A stretch of 64,000 bases of DNA. Source: Ichthyophthirius multifiliis (Eukaryota > Ciliophora > Oligohymenophorea > Hymenostomatida). Position numbers and translations under genes: made by a program. The DNA lies in NCBI RefSeq assembly GCF_000220395.1, contig NW_004086455.1, forward strand, positions 50,866 to 114,865, given 5' to 3'. Positions 47,851 through 61,981 of the stretch are shown here, piece after piece. A model generated the notes under the pieces. That model saw only the letters and a program-made list of their open reading frames with translations, had not been told where the DNA came from and searched no databases. The first letter of the stretch is position 1. Every line of letters starts with the position of its first letter.

Positions 47851-48768
47851 TTTCTTTTTGTTAAATAATATATAATAAACAATAGGCAAATTTACATATT
47901 TTAGAAGAATAAAATTCTAATGAACTAATTTTAAAATAATAATAAATTAAACAACTTCAAGAATAATTGAATAAAACTAATTAAGAAATTAAAATTATTG
48001 ATTAATAAAAGATTAAATATTAAGAATAAATAAATGATTTAAATAAAATAGACTAAATAAATGAAGAATAATTCTATGAATAAATTAAAAAAAAAGACGA
48101 ATTACAAATTTCTTAAATAGATAAATGTACATAAAAATATGAATTAGAAAAACAAAAAATTAATAACTTAATAACGAATCTTTAAAAAAATATTTAATAA
48201 AAAGAATTATAAATTTTAAAAATGAATACTATAGCTAATGAATATTTAAATGAAGCAAATAGAATTTAATAAAACTTAAAATCTGAAGCTGTAAACTCTT
48301 TAATAAATATTTATAAAATTATATATCATTTATTTATTTTTTTTAAAAAAAAAAGATTGAAACCTAGTTTTGGTAATAATAGATTAAATAAATAAATTTT
48401 GAAAAAGAAATAGAATTTAATATGGAATAATAATTGACAAAATCTTAACTTCTTTAACTTTAAAGATAATAAATAGTTGAGAAGTCAATTAAAAATAAAG
48501 CATTGATAATTTGAAGTAAATAATTAATCTTAAAAATTCTTAAGCTAATAATGTTAGATTTAATAAAGTTAGGGTCCTAAATGATATTTTGTAATTAAAA
48601 AAATAAAAATCTAGAGTTGAATTTGAAAAAGAAATTATTAGATCTTGTAATTAAATTGAAGATATTTAATAAATTCCTTAAGATATAGATTACAATAATA
48701 ATGATATTTTATTCTAAAGTTTATTAAAATAATAGGCAAATAAAAGTCAAAAACTTAAAAGCTATTGA
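46221..48768 (+). CDS. Long coiled-coil protein
   Basis: ATG 46221-46223 starts MAENFKYIKYSIPDAVTQQY with a Tyr/Pro-rich head, then several small exons. The rest is Gln/Asn/Lys/Glu-rich coiled coil (KLRQKLFQQILECNELKSDY, QIKQLQEQLNKTNQEIKIID, QIDKCTQKYELEKQKINNLI) to TGA 48766-48768. Introns: near 46398-46432, 47418-47475 approximately, 47812-47885 (holding a (TA)n tract) and 48292-48351 approximately. The 9-A run at 47727-47735 and the A-run at 48491-48499 are each one base short. A (TAA)n run at about 46630-46662 codes poly-Asn in the flanking frame. The 5' third is uncertain around 46400-46960. Such proteins in ciliates are often basal-body or cytoskeletal; no specific family is recognised. 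Confidence 0.6.
47817..47848. repeat. (TA)n tract inside an intron
   Basis: The tract starts at the GT donor of the intron 47812-47885, so its length variation would not change the protein. Confidence 0.8.
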
Positions 48769-49386
48769 TAAATGACTTAATGAGAGCATTTTTAAAAATA
48801 AAATAAAATGTTTACATAAAATATAGTATAGATTATAATTAAATAGGGTTTTTTTATAAAAAAAATCTAGTCAAAATTTGATGCCCTTTAATTAGTAGAA
48901 AATTTAAATTTATTTTTATATAAAGTATATAAAAAATAAAATATTTAAACAAAAACATAATAATTTTATATTAAATAATTTTAAATAAATATTAATATAA
49001 TTATATATTTTAATTATTAAAAAAATAAAATATATATAAATTTAAAGGGTAGGTTTGTATTTTTATACAAATAAAAATTTATATAAGATAAATAAATAAA
49101 TATTAATATATTTTTATGTAAATATTTATAATTTATACTTAAAATCAAAAGTTTTTTAATTATATATTATGTTATATTTTTATTATATATATATCTATAT
49201 TTCTTGATTTTTATATATTAATATACATATAATTAATATATTTTATTTTAGAAAATAATTTAATATTCTTATTTTTTGTTCTTCTTATATTTTTATTTTC
49301 AATTATTACACTAAATATAGATATATATTTTTTAATTTTATATCTAATATACACCAAATCATTTTAATTACTGGTTTTAAATATAA
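48769..49386. other. AT-rich gap
   Basis: No coding signal seen on either strand. Confidence 0.5.
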
Positions 49387-50005
49387 ATTATTTACATGTC
49401 ATGTGCGATAGTTAATCCATGCTATATTTTTATATTTAATTAAAATTTGATTAATTTTACGGTAAAATTTATGGCCTTGTTAATAAATCAAATGATTTTT
49501 TTAATGATTCACATCGGCCATTTGTTTTAATTTTAATTATATAAGAATTACTATTTTTTATCAATTTACATAACCTTTTAAATAATTAATTTGGATAAAT
49601 TAATTACTATGTTAATGAATCCCAAAACATATTTTACTATAAATAATACATTTCATTTAAAAATACAGTATTTTGTCATCATTTCTTCTTAAATCCTTCA
49701 TATTTTTATTTAGTTTTATTATTAAATTATATAATACAAGAATAATAATTTTATAAGAAAATATAAATCTACTAGTGTCAAAAATTTATATTCTTTATAC
49801 TAATCACATTTGATACAGAAGAGTATAAAAATTAATTAATTTTATTAGTTATTTCATAAACCCTTTGGTTATTAAATTCTTTAATAATTTTTGTTGCTAA
49901 GCCTATTGGTTAAAGGATTTCCACTATGCTGTATACTAGAAAATATTCCACATTAATTGTATTTTTTAATAGTATGAAAATCGCATTATATAATAATTAG
50001 TTTTG
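49387..50005 (-). pseudogene. Broken coding stretch of unknown family
   Basis: On the minus strand, short peptides with normal composition appear in different frames: HTIKKYNQCGIFSSIQHSGN followed by PLTNRLSNKNYQRI; YSSVSNVISIKNIN; KICFGIHQHSNQFIQINYLK; and KTNGRCESLKKSFDLLTRPQ. G and C are enriched over the flanks. TGA codons and shifts interrupt every block within 40-60 residues, more often than in the other genes, so this looks like a decayed gene. No family is recognised. Confidence 0.35.
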
Positions 50006-50579
50006 TTTTTAGGAAATTTATATAATTAATTTTTTAAGTAAAATTAATTGATAAAAAATTTTTAAAAACTTTTCCTTTCTTAATTTTCTAATAATTAAAA
50101 ATATAAATATATAAAAATATAAATTAAAAAAGATTTAAATTAAAAGATTTGTATAAATATTTATAAATCAAATGAAATTATAAAATTTAATAAGAATAAA
50201 AATATATTAATATACATTATAATATTTAAATCAAAAAAATATGAATATAGAAAATATATTCCATTAACTATTTTTAAAAATTAAAAAAATAAAATTTACC
50301 ATAACCAATCTATTATTATAGAGAATTTAATGTATATATATAAAATAAATTATTATAATTTTTTATTTAATTTTATTTTATATTTATGTTATATTATCAA
50401 ATAGATAATAGTGATTTTTATTATTATGATTTTGTTTTATTTTTTAAATATCATTTTTTTTAGTTTTTATTTTATTTTTTTATAAATATAAAATGAGTAT
50501 CCTTATAAAATAAAACTAAATTTTATTTATTCGATTTTTATTTTATTTAAAAAAAAAATAATATAAAATATAACTTTAT
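50006..50579. other. AT-rich gap
   Basis: No gene or structured element seen. Confidence 0.5.
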
Positions 50580-51167
50580 TCAATCGAAATAACATCCAAA
50601 ACAAATTCCTGTACAATATATTTTTTCCTTTTTATTTTTTTTTTTTGAAAAGTAAAAAACATATATCTAAATACATATATTTTTTATTAAAAACACTATT
50701 TTTTATTTTATTTTTTTATATATATATATAGATTTACATTTGTAAATGTATAGCTTGTATAATTATCATTTTAAACATCCCATAAACATTTTGATGCTAT
50801 TCTTAAACCTTATCCTTTAATTTCTCCCAAAATTATTTATATTCCTAATTTATAACGAGGCATTCTAAGTTCTATTTATAATTTAATTTTTTATGTTATT
50901 AAATTAAATTACCTCTTTTTATTCTTTCTCTTAATTCAGCAACTAATTTTTCAGTTAATGGCATTGCATTTTCAGTATCATAAACTTCTTTTGATAGTCT
51001 TTCTTAAAATAATTATTAAATAATTCTTTTAATTTTTGATGGATAAAATCTTTTTTAGTTTTTTAATTTAATATTTTTTTAGAATTTAATTTGAATAAAA
51101 ACCTTTCGTCTTCCTTTGGTTCCATTATCATTAATTTAGCTTCATTTTCATCAGCAGCGTTTGTCAT
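50580..51167 (-). CDS. Tctex1-type dynein light chain
   Basis: Three introns, 50999-51102 (104 bases), 50872-50912 (41 bases) and 50628-50737 (110 bases), leave exactly 111 codons, the usual Tctex1 size (about 113 residues). The N-terminus is acidic (MTNAADENEAKLMIME), then helices RLSKEVYDTENAMPLTEKLV and AELRERIKRELRMPRYKLGI. The diagnostic core ILGEIKGQGLRIASKCLWDV and the end CTGICFGCYFD (Tctex1 relatives end in a xVFAVYFE-like strand) follow. These light chains dimerise on dynein intermediate chains, in both cytoplasmic and axonemal dyneins. Start ATG 51165-51167, stop TGA 50580-50582. The exact paralogue (DYNLT, TCTEX1D2) cannot be told. Confidence 0.88.
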
Positions 51168-51384
51168 TTTTAATTTATAATTTAATTGTTTTTTTTATTA
51201 ATAAAAATTATTTATTTTTAAATATTTTGTTTATTAATTTTTGAAACTATTTTTGATAATTTATATATATTTTAAATTTTAGTAATTTAATGCATATATA
51301 TTTTAATTACTTTATTAATTATTTTATTATGTTTTAAGAAGTTTACATGAAGTAATTAAAAAAAAACTGTATTTGATTAAGGAA

Positions 51385-51425
<41 letters not shown>

Positions 51426-52209
51426 TTATGACTTAAAGAAGATAATTAATGATAATTTATATTGATATTTAAGGTAAATTCTAATAAAAAGTATACTTTA
51501 TAAATTTAAAAAAAAACCTTATAGATATTAATATATTTTAAGTAAATATTTAATATTCAAATATTATTTATAAACAATTAATATTTTTTCTATTAAATAA
51601 ATTTATAAAAGTTGTGTAAAAATAAATATATAATATAATTTAAAAAAATATAGACATTAATTAAAAGATAATAATTAACAAAAAAAAATTATTTTGATGA
51701 CTAAAAAAAGTTAGACATTTAATAAATATATAAACAATAATAAATCAGTTAAAATTAAAAATGTTAATTATTAATTTTATGATTATTTAATTAATTTTAA
51801 ATAACATAAAAGAATAAAAATTAAGTTTAAATTGTTAATAAAAAAAAAAAAATATATTAAAAAGTTAAAAGAAAATAAAAATAAGTTAGCATATCTAAAG
51901 TTATTAATAAAATTTAAAAATAAATTTTAAATTAAAAGATAAAAAATAAAAAAATTAAATAAAATAAAAAAAGTATTTTAATAATAAATATCTAATTTTA
52001 AAGAAAAAAATAAATAATAAAATATAGAAAAAAACTATAAAAAATTTATTAATTAAAAAAAAAATATATATATATAAAAATAATATATATTTATTTTTAA
52101 ACTTTTATATATATATATATATAAACATATTAATAAAATTAATATATTAATCTTTTAATTTTTATATTTTGATTCTTAAAATTATATTTTTTTTTAAAAA
52201 AAAAAATCT
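51168..52209. other. AT-rich gap with (AT)n tract
   Basis: No gene seen. An (AT)n tract lies at about 51387-51421, and short TATATA tracts at about 52063-52075 and 52109-52124. Confidence 0.6.
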
Positions 52210-52473
52210 TCAAATAAATTTATATTAATTGTTTTATTTCGAGAAATTTTTTTTATTTGTAACGCTGTTTTTCCATAATTCATATATATATAATATAAAT
52301 TTCTTATCTCTAAGCATGTTCTTGGAATTTTTTTTATTTATTTGTTGAGTGTTAGAATTATCAGCGGTAAATTCTTAATTGCTCTTTCTCGAACCCTGCT
52401 TTTTTAATATAAGAGGACTTTATTTATTTTTATATATAAAATACTAAACCACTAAATTTTTATTTTTGTCCAT
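52210..52473 (-). CDS. Small basic protein of 87 residues
   Basis: An intron-free frame of exactly 88 codons from ATG 52471-52473 (MDKNKNLVVQYFIYKNKQSP) through LILKKQGSRKSNQEFTADNS to TGA 52210-52212. It is Lys/Asn/Ser-rich with a less A/T-rich centre than the flanks, which argues for selection. It is not recognised. The 3' part could instead be read as an intron plus another exon. It lies head to head with the polycystin-like gene region. Confidence 0.5.
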
Positions 52474-53231
52474 TTTTATTTAAAATAAATAAATAGACAT
52501 TGGAACTTTATTAGATTTAATTTATCAAATAACAATTACTAATAAATTATTAAAAATTAAAAATATATTATATTTATAATTTATAAAAAATTATTATCAC
52601 ATTATTCTCTGAAATATTAAATTAAAATTATATGATAAAGAATTATCATGCTGAGTTGTTTAATGTTATTATTTTGTGGACATCTTCTTATTAATGGTTC
52701 TAACGAAATGTATTTTTTTTAAAGTATTTATTAGATATTTTAAAAGAAAAGATAATATTAATCAAGATAGAAAAGTAAGTAACAATTGTATATTTATTAT
52801 TTTTATTTATATAATTTAATATAGTTTGTAATATCGATAGTTAGAAAAATGAATTAAAGGGAAATTTAATTCTTTAATCGATATTTTATATATAAATGTA
52901 TTTTTTTAGATTATTTTTACATTTAATTATTATAATTTATTTTAAAATGATATTATTTTATTTATATTTATATTTGTTTTGTTTTTTTACTTTTATTAAA
53001 TTAAATATAATTTTAAACTTTAATTTTGTTAAATAATGTCAAAGTATTGATTATAAAATTGAAATTTTAAAAATTTATTAAAGTAAACTTTATTAATAAT
53101 ATTAATAAAGTATTATTATTTATAAATATATATTAATATCAATTTTATTTAATTTTTTTTTTTTTTTTTAAATGAATGTTTAAAAAATAGTAAAATACTT
53201 AAAATTATTTTTAATAAGTTCACTTTTATAG

Positions 53232-55532
53232 AAATTTCTTCTTTTATCAAATATATTGATGTATCCAATATCTTCCTTATATTATGAGTTACTCTAACCT
53301 GCCTCTATATAATTGTATGATATAGAGTTATTATATAATTTTGATAAATATTTGAAATTAAATTAAAATGAATAATTATACGATTTTATTGAAAACGATT
53401 TATTACCTTCAATATATACAGATTTACCAATTCCATTTAAATTTAGTGTTTAATGGTTTTTAAGTATTTTAAAGTACAAAGGAAAAAAAAATAAGCCCTG
53501 TGCAAAATTAGACTAAAAAGATCCTGAATTTTGCTCAGAATAGGATTTTTTAGAATTTTATTATGAAAAATTGAAAATACAAGAGGAGTTGTATTGCAAA
53601 ATTTAGGGTTATTTAAAATATTATACTATATGTAATTTTGTTTTGAATTTAAAAGAATAAAATTATAAAGAAAAAATATAAAATTTAAAAGGATAAAAAT
53701 GGATTGATTAAAATACAGAGGCTATTATGATTTAATTTAGTGTTTATAATGACTTCCAAAAAGTATATATTTATTTATAATTTCTTTCTGAGTTTGATTT
53801 AGAAGGAAATATAATATGGAATTCAGTAAAATATTAATTTATTTAACCTGAAAATTATATTGGAGAAACTGTATTGTTGACATTTTTAGTTATTATGACT
53901 TTATTTTATACTTTAAAGCTAATTCTAGAATTTAGTTTACAAATTGATAAATGGATCTTCATTGGACATATGATTAATATAGTAGTTATTTGGATCCATA
54001 CAGGTATTTCATTTACTATTTTCTTTTTTTTGTTTGCAATCAAAGATGTTAATGATTTAATTAGAGCTTCTAATTTTTAGTTAATAAAAAATTTTTGTCT
54101 TTTTATTATTTATATAATAATTCCTTTCAGAATTTTTACTTTTATAACTTCTTATAAATATTTTAAATGGATCAGAAGTTATTCAAATGTTATTTTTAAA
54201 ACTTTTCCTGTAATTTTTATTGCTTTTGTAATTATTTTAGTATTTTATATATGCTCAATATTTGGTTCTTAATATAAAATATATATGAATTCATGTATTA
54301 TTTAGAGAAATATTAAATTTTCGTTTTTAAATACATTAATTTTTAATTATTAAGATTTCGAAAAACAATTTTAAGGATAATATTAATAATTTAATTTTTA
54401 TATATTGTTTCCTTTTATTTCAAAAGTAATATTAACAATTATATATATTTATTTTTTGGCTATTTTTATTGATGCCTTTAGAAAAAGCTCATGCTTAGTA
54501 TATAAATATAAATCTAAATATAATTAAGAAATTGAGGAAATATTAAATGATTTAGATGTTAAAGTAATAAATAAAAATATAATTTTTTATATAAAAATAA
54601 AATACAATTAGGTAAATAAATCAACAGATATAATTTATTAATTAATTTAAAAAGAATAATGTAAAACGTAAAATGTGAGTTAGAAAATAATTTTATATTT
54701 TAAATTAAAATCTAAAAATGAATAATTTGAAAAGTCAAATTAAGAATTATTAAAAGAAGATTAGTAAAATTATGAGAGTGATATTATTTAATAATTATCA
54801 ATAATTTGTGATTAAAATCTAATTACATTGAGAATTTTTAATGATTTAAATTAAATGGCTTTGTTTATTTTTTGTTTAACAAATATTAAAAGTCAATATT
54901 TTTCAATTAATAGTGGTAATATGTTTAGGATTGTATTTTATTTAGAAAATAAAGAATATTTTAATGAAAGCAATGTTGATTAATTAAATAACTTTTTAAA
55001 TTTGTTGAATGAAAAAGGTTGTAAATACCCAATTTTATACTTTTCTCGTTAAATAGAGTTTACTTAAAAAATATAAATATCTCTTAAGACTATATATAGA
55101 TTATCTTTATGTACTGATTTTGAAGATATTCTTCATGATTTTTGTAGTATGAAAAGCTAATTTAGTTAATTAGAATGTTAAATTCTATATTATGAAAACG
55201 AAAAGAAAAATAAACAATAAAAATTAATTAATTAGATGTAATTAAGCTTTAATAAGAAGAACTCGTAATAATTATTTACATAAAATAATTAGTAATAATT
55301 AATTTAAAATTTATAATAAATTAATAATAATTAAAATAATATTAAATCAAATAATAAAACTAATCTAAGCTAATAATAATAAAATATAGAAAAAACAGGA
55401 TTTTTAAGTTAACAAGATATTTCATATAATTCCTAAAATTCTAATTTGAATTAATAAAATACTTCTGAAATTAGAGAATAATAATCTTAATCTATTGAAT
55501 ATCATTCAAACAACAATTCATATGTTAATTGA
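53232..55532 (+). CDS. Polycystin-2/TRPP-like cation channel (5' end incomplete)
   Basis: After a TTTTATAG acceptor (53230-53231) a frame of exactly 767 codons runs to TGA 55530-55532. The first 200 residues correspond to the polycystin (TOP) lumenal domain, including KWIDQNTEAIMIQFSVYNDF and FLSEFDLEGNIIW, comparable to WIDEDTRAVIIDFTLYN of PKD2. Six-helix channel segments follow: LLTFLVIMTLFYTLKLILEF, MINIVVIWIHTGISFTIFFF, a basic IRSYSNVIFKTFPVIFIAFV (S4-S5/S5), and a last helix VILTIIYIYFLAIFIDAFRK after a short pore region. A long Gln/Asn-rich cytoplasmic tail completes it. The N-terminal cytoplasmic part and first helix must be in upstream exons; pieces at 52632-52780 (either MIKNYHAELFNVIILW or MLSCLMLLFCGHLL frame, then GTAAGT donor) are candidates. 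Such channels act in cilia and in Ca signalling. Confidence 0.83.
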
Positions 55533-56002
55533 TATTATATTTGTTTTTTATTTAATTTTCTTATTTTAAGTGATAGTTAAATAATAATATTTATTTATTT
55601 AAAGTTATTACTAAATAATTTCTTTGTAAAATTAATATTAATTCATTTTTTAAAAAAATTATAAAAAAACTTTTTTAATTTTTGATTTTTCTTTAAAAAT
55701 TTTATAAAATAATAAATAGAAAAATTAAATATCTAATTTTTTTACTTAGTTTATTTTATTTTAATTTACAAAATAAAAAATAAAAGAAGATATTTTTAAT
55801 AATTTTTAAAAATTTGAAATTAAAAAGCGAAATGTAAATGTTTATATTATTAATGAAAAAATAAAAAATGATATAGTAATTAAATCATTTATCGAATTTT
55901 TGTCAATTTCTTATTTATTTTTAAAATTATGACTATTAATCTTTGCTTTCAACTGAAAACTTTATTTACAATAATTAAAAATAAGATTAAAAAAAATTAC
56001 TT
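55533..56002. other. AT-rich 3' region
   Basis: Convergent with the CCCH gene. The minus strand near 55880-55950 may hold a last exon (NFKNKQEIDKNSINDLITIS), not proven. Confidence 0.4.
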
Positions 56003-56623
56003 AATTCAATAAATTTTAATTAGAGTCAATACCTTGAATTATTCCTTATAATTAAGCAGCATTTAACATATTATTTTTTTCGTATTATTATCATTATTTT
56101 TTAAAAAGTTAAGTAAAGCTTCAGAAGCACCTATAAAATCACCATTTCTATTTAAAAATTCAGCATTTTTGATTGTTTGATTATTAGGAAACATTTAATC
56201 AAGCTACATGATTTAATAATGTAAATTAATAACATATTAATTTAATAATTATGCTTAGAAAAATTGTAATTAATTTATTTATTGCTATTAATATTAATAA
56301 ACATTCATATTATGTATTTGATTTTTTGATTGTTAATATTGAAAATTTTAATTGTTAATAGCCTTTATGTTAATGAAATAAATTAAATTATATATTTACT
56401 ATTGTTCTTAATTCTTCTTTAGAATGAGCAAAATCACATCTACTTTCATATTTACAATTACATTCTCCTTTATTTTTTATTGACGTTAAATATTTTTTGT
56501 TTTATTAAATTTAAAACCTGTTTATTCATTATATGATCTACACATAACAGATTTATATTTTATTTATGTAAGCTAAGATTATTACTTATAATTTTAATTA
56601 TTATTAGTAACTATTATATTTTT
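56003..56623 (-). CDS. CCCH zinc-finger protein
   Basis: The minus strand reads SVMCRSYNEQTGFKFNKTKN and, one frame over, NKGECNCKYESRCDFAHSKEELR. The second has the C-x5-C-x3-H of a CCCH finger and the KEELR end typical of TTP/ZC3H RNA-binding fingers; a short A-run between them must be one base short. A Gln/Asn-rich linker with MFPNNQTIKNAEFLNRNGDF and a small helical repeat (GASEALLNFLKN) follows. The A-run at 56074-56080 is also one base short. The start and end are not fixed: an upstream exon is likely (an AG acceptor at 56624-56625), and the stop may lie nearer 55900. These proteins usually bind AU-rich RNA to control stability. Confidence 0.6.
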
Positions 56624-58178
56624 CTTTTTTTTAAATAAATCATAATATATTTTTATAATACTTTTTTATATTTACTTAATTCTCAATTTAAAGTTCATGA
56701 TCACCCTTTTTTAAAATTTATAAATATATTATTATTTATTTATTTTACATGAGCAAAGCAACATTAACTTTTTTTGGGACACACTCTATCTATTAAAAGT
56801 TTAAATTTTAATAAAGATAATTTATTATTAAAAAATATATATATTGTATAAAATATATATATTTAAATTCTTATATATTTATAGATAAATAAAATATGTA
56901 TATAATTAACTTGAAGAAAAGTGTTTGCATAATTAAGTTTTGTATTTCCCATTTTAAATCAACTATTAAACATTTATCATTTTATTAGTGTTTTTTAATG
57001 TTTTTTTTTTTTATCGGAAATAATAATTTTTTAAAATTTATGAAAATTTTTATATATAAAATTTATATTTTTTCTTATTACTATTTTGTTTAAATGTTAT
57101 TATAAAAATTATAAATTTTCATAATATAAAAATTAAAAATATATATTTTATTTTTAAAAAATTAATGAATATTATTATATTCATAATTTATTGTTCTCAT
57201 TAATAATATTAATATGAATTAACAGGATTTTCTTTATTATAAACTAAATATAATTTAATTCTTAATCGATTAAAACTGGTTAAAATACTGTATTTTTATT
57301 TATATTTTGCAGACAAATATATTTAATTTTATTTTCTAGAATTTCACTTGTGCCAAACTTTTTAACTAAAGTTTATAAAATTTAAATAGAATTATATTAA
57401 TATATTTAATTTTAACTGAATATTTTAATTTATTATGATTTATTTATAAAATAAAAAAAAAAAATTAAATTTTAATAATTAAATAAAAGTTATATAAATC
57501 TAATCACATATTAGTTTATTTTTTTAATAATATATTATCAAAAAGAGCAATAATTATTAATATAAAAACAAAGTAATAATAAATACCCATAATATAAAAT
57601 GAAAAACAACTTTAATATATTTTTCAAAGACTTTATAAATAAAAATAATAAATATTTATATAATTATAATCCAAATAATTTATTAAAAATAATAAAATAT
57701 TTATTTATAAAATTAAAAAAAGAAAAAATTATACTTAGGCAAATATATAATATAGATAGATTAAATTTCAAAAAGTATATAAATAAATAAAAATATATAT
57801 ATATATATAAATATATAAATATATATATATTTATATATTTATATATTTTTACTATTATATTTTAAAAATTATAAATATTTTATTTATGATTTTAAAATAT
57901 TAATACTTAATATCCTAATAATATCTAAAATAAAATTATATTAGATTATTTTATTTAACAATCAAAATTTAATATTAAATATTTTTATTATTTAGAATAA
58001 ATATAAATTCATTATTTTTATTTTTTAAAATTTTTTAAATAATTTTTTATTTAAAATCTATTTTTTTTTATATATATTTATAGTTATATTTTTAAATATA
58101 TTTAATTTTTGATATCTTTATTTTATTGTTTTTAATATTTTGTTTTAAAAAAAAAATATTAATTTATTAATAATAAAT
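56624..58178. other. AT-rich gap with one low-complexity small ORF
   Basis: Mostly A/T. An ATG at 57599 opens 63 codons (MKNNFNIFFKDFINKNNKYL..) without any TAA/TAG, but composition is only Lys/Asn/Ile/Tyr and there is no motif, so I do not call it a gene. Confidence 0.45.
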
Positions 58179-58607
58179 ATGAGTTATAAAGACAAAAGAA
58201 ATGTAGAAAAGATTATATATTATTAATCTACATAGCCTTTAAATGATGGATAAAATGGAGATCTTTAATAAATTCTTTCATTTATAATGGGTTTTGCAGG
58301 TATGATGATGAAAGTAATTTAAATATACAAATTTAAAAACAATGTAACTATAATAAATAGTAAAAAATATTTCTTTGGGGATCATTATTCATGCTATTAT
58401 CATCTTTTGCAAATCTTAAATCTTCTACTGATGCTAAGCAAATGATTATTAATACAGGGTATATAAATTTTATATATTATTGAAATATATATTTAAAAAA
58501 GTGTCATTATTATGGGAATGCTTTCCCTTTATGTTTGGTAACCTAGAATGATTGAATAATAATTATAATAATAATAAATGTAAAAATAAAGTGAGAATGA
58601 ATAATGA
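58179..58607 (+). CDS. WDR83OS: Asterix (UPF0139) ER membrane protein
   Basis: Introns 58314-58360 (47 bases) and 58459-58501 (43 bases) leave exactly 113 codons. The protein matches the Asterix family in length and features: a short polar head, ILSFIMGFAGMMMKQKIFLW forming the first helix, SLFMLLSSFANLKSSTDAKQ, and a last helix VIIMGMLSLYVWQPRMI; a Gln-rich tail follows. Asterix with CCDC47 forms the PAT complex, an intramembrane chaperone at the ER translocon. The central SxANxKxxxDxKQ pattern is the diagnostic part. Start ATG 58179-58181, stop TGA 58605-58607. Confidence 0.85.
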
Positions 58608-58919
58608 AAATAAATAAAATAAAACATAAATATATTTAAAGCGTATTTAATAAAAAAAAATTAGCATAATGGAAAAAATATTTATATTAAAAAAATAAAA
58701 TATATTTATTATTGATTATATTTTTTTTAATTATTCATAATAAATAAATAGTCTAAATATTTATGATTTATTTATGTTTGATTTTGATTTTTTTTTTAAA
58801 AAAAGTTGAAAATTTAATGGATACTTTGTTTTTTATCTTTTATTTAAAATATAAAATAATATAAGACTAAAATTATTATAAAAAGAAAATAAATTTATAA
58901 TTTAAATAAATAAAAAATA

Positions 58920-59422
58920 ATGAAATCAAAATAAAAATAAAAAAAAAGGAGCAATAACGTGTTTTGGAATACAATTTAAGAAGTCAGAAAATTAACAAAT
59001 AGTTAAAATTAAAATCAAAAAGAGAAAAAGCATTTTGCGGTTTCTGAAAAAGGATAAAAAGTAAATTTAAAAATATTCGTATATTTTCAAATAAAAATTT
59101 AAAATAGTAAAAAGGATAAAAAATGCCTTTAAATATGCTTGCTGGAATAAGAAAAAAAGTAATTGAAACATACGTGGAGCAAAAATAAAGGGCAATTACG
59201 GAAAATATTTAATATGATTCTTTATAAAGATTTACTGATAGTAAGTTTTTAGAAAAGATAATATAAAAAAAGAATAAAAAAAGCGATTTTTAAAAAAGCT
59301 AATATAAATATAAAGATATGAAAAGTAAATCTGTAGGTAAATTTAAAAATGGTGTTTTAAATTTGAATAAAAAAGATATATAAAAGATAGAAGGTATTAA
59401 TAAAAGAATTTAAAAAAAATGA
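58920..59422 (+). CDS. DUF4602/C1orf131-like basic protein
   Basis: One intron, 59061-59107 (47 bases), leaves exactly 152 codons from ATG 58920-58922 to TGA 59420-59422. The protein is strongly basic throughout (MKSKQKQKKRSNNVFWNTIQ, AGIRKKVIETYVEQKQRAIT), and its C-terminus SVGKFKNGVLNLNKKDIQKI resembles the GKF-x-GVL-x-L-x-KxDI motif of C1orf131/DUF4602, a small-subunit processome protein in animals. That would fit a nucleolar role alongside UTP13. The motif is short, so the family call is tentative. Confidence 0.6.
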
Positions 59423-59782
59423 AATTAAAAAAATTATTTAAATTTATTATTTATATTTATATTTAATAAATTATATAATATTTTAATTATTATTATTATG
59501 GTATTAATATAATATTTAATATTATTATTTTTAAATACATATATAAAGAAATTTAAAAATATCAATAAATCATTTCGTAATAAAAATACAGAATACTATG
59601 TATTTATATTTATAATAAAAAATGGCTAGAAATTTAATAAAATAATTGTTTATTGTCTTTCAATTAATAAGTTAATATTATTAAATTTATTTTAGCTAAT
59701 TTATTCTAATTATATTAATATTTTTTTAAAAAAAATTATGTATAAATATAAATACAAATTGAATAAATTTACACCATATATT
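59423..59782. other. AT-rich convergent intergenic region
   Basis: Lies between the stops of the DUF4602-like gene and the DEAD-box gene; no feature seen. Confidence 0.55.

Positions 59783-61981
<2,199 letters not shown>

Noticed and set aside
52380-52405. tRNA T-loop-like GGTTCGA
   Set aside because: No anticodon stem, D-arm or acceptor pairing around it; the bases are inside the small minus-strand coding frame (GGT TCG AGA).
57599-57790. 63-codon Lys/Asn/Ile ORF
   Set aside because: Composition is that of random A/T sequence, and no splice partner or motif is present.
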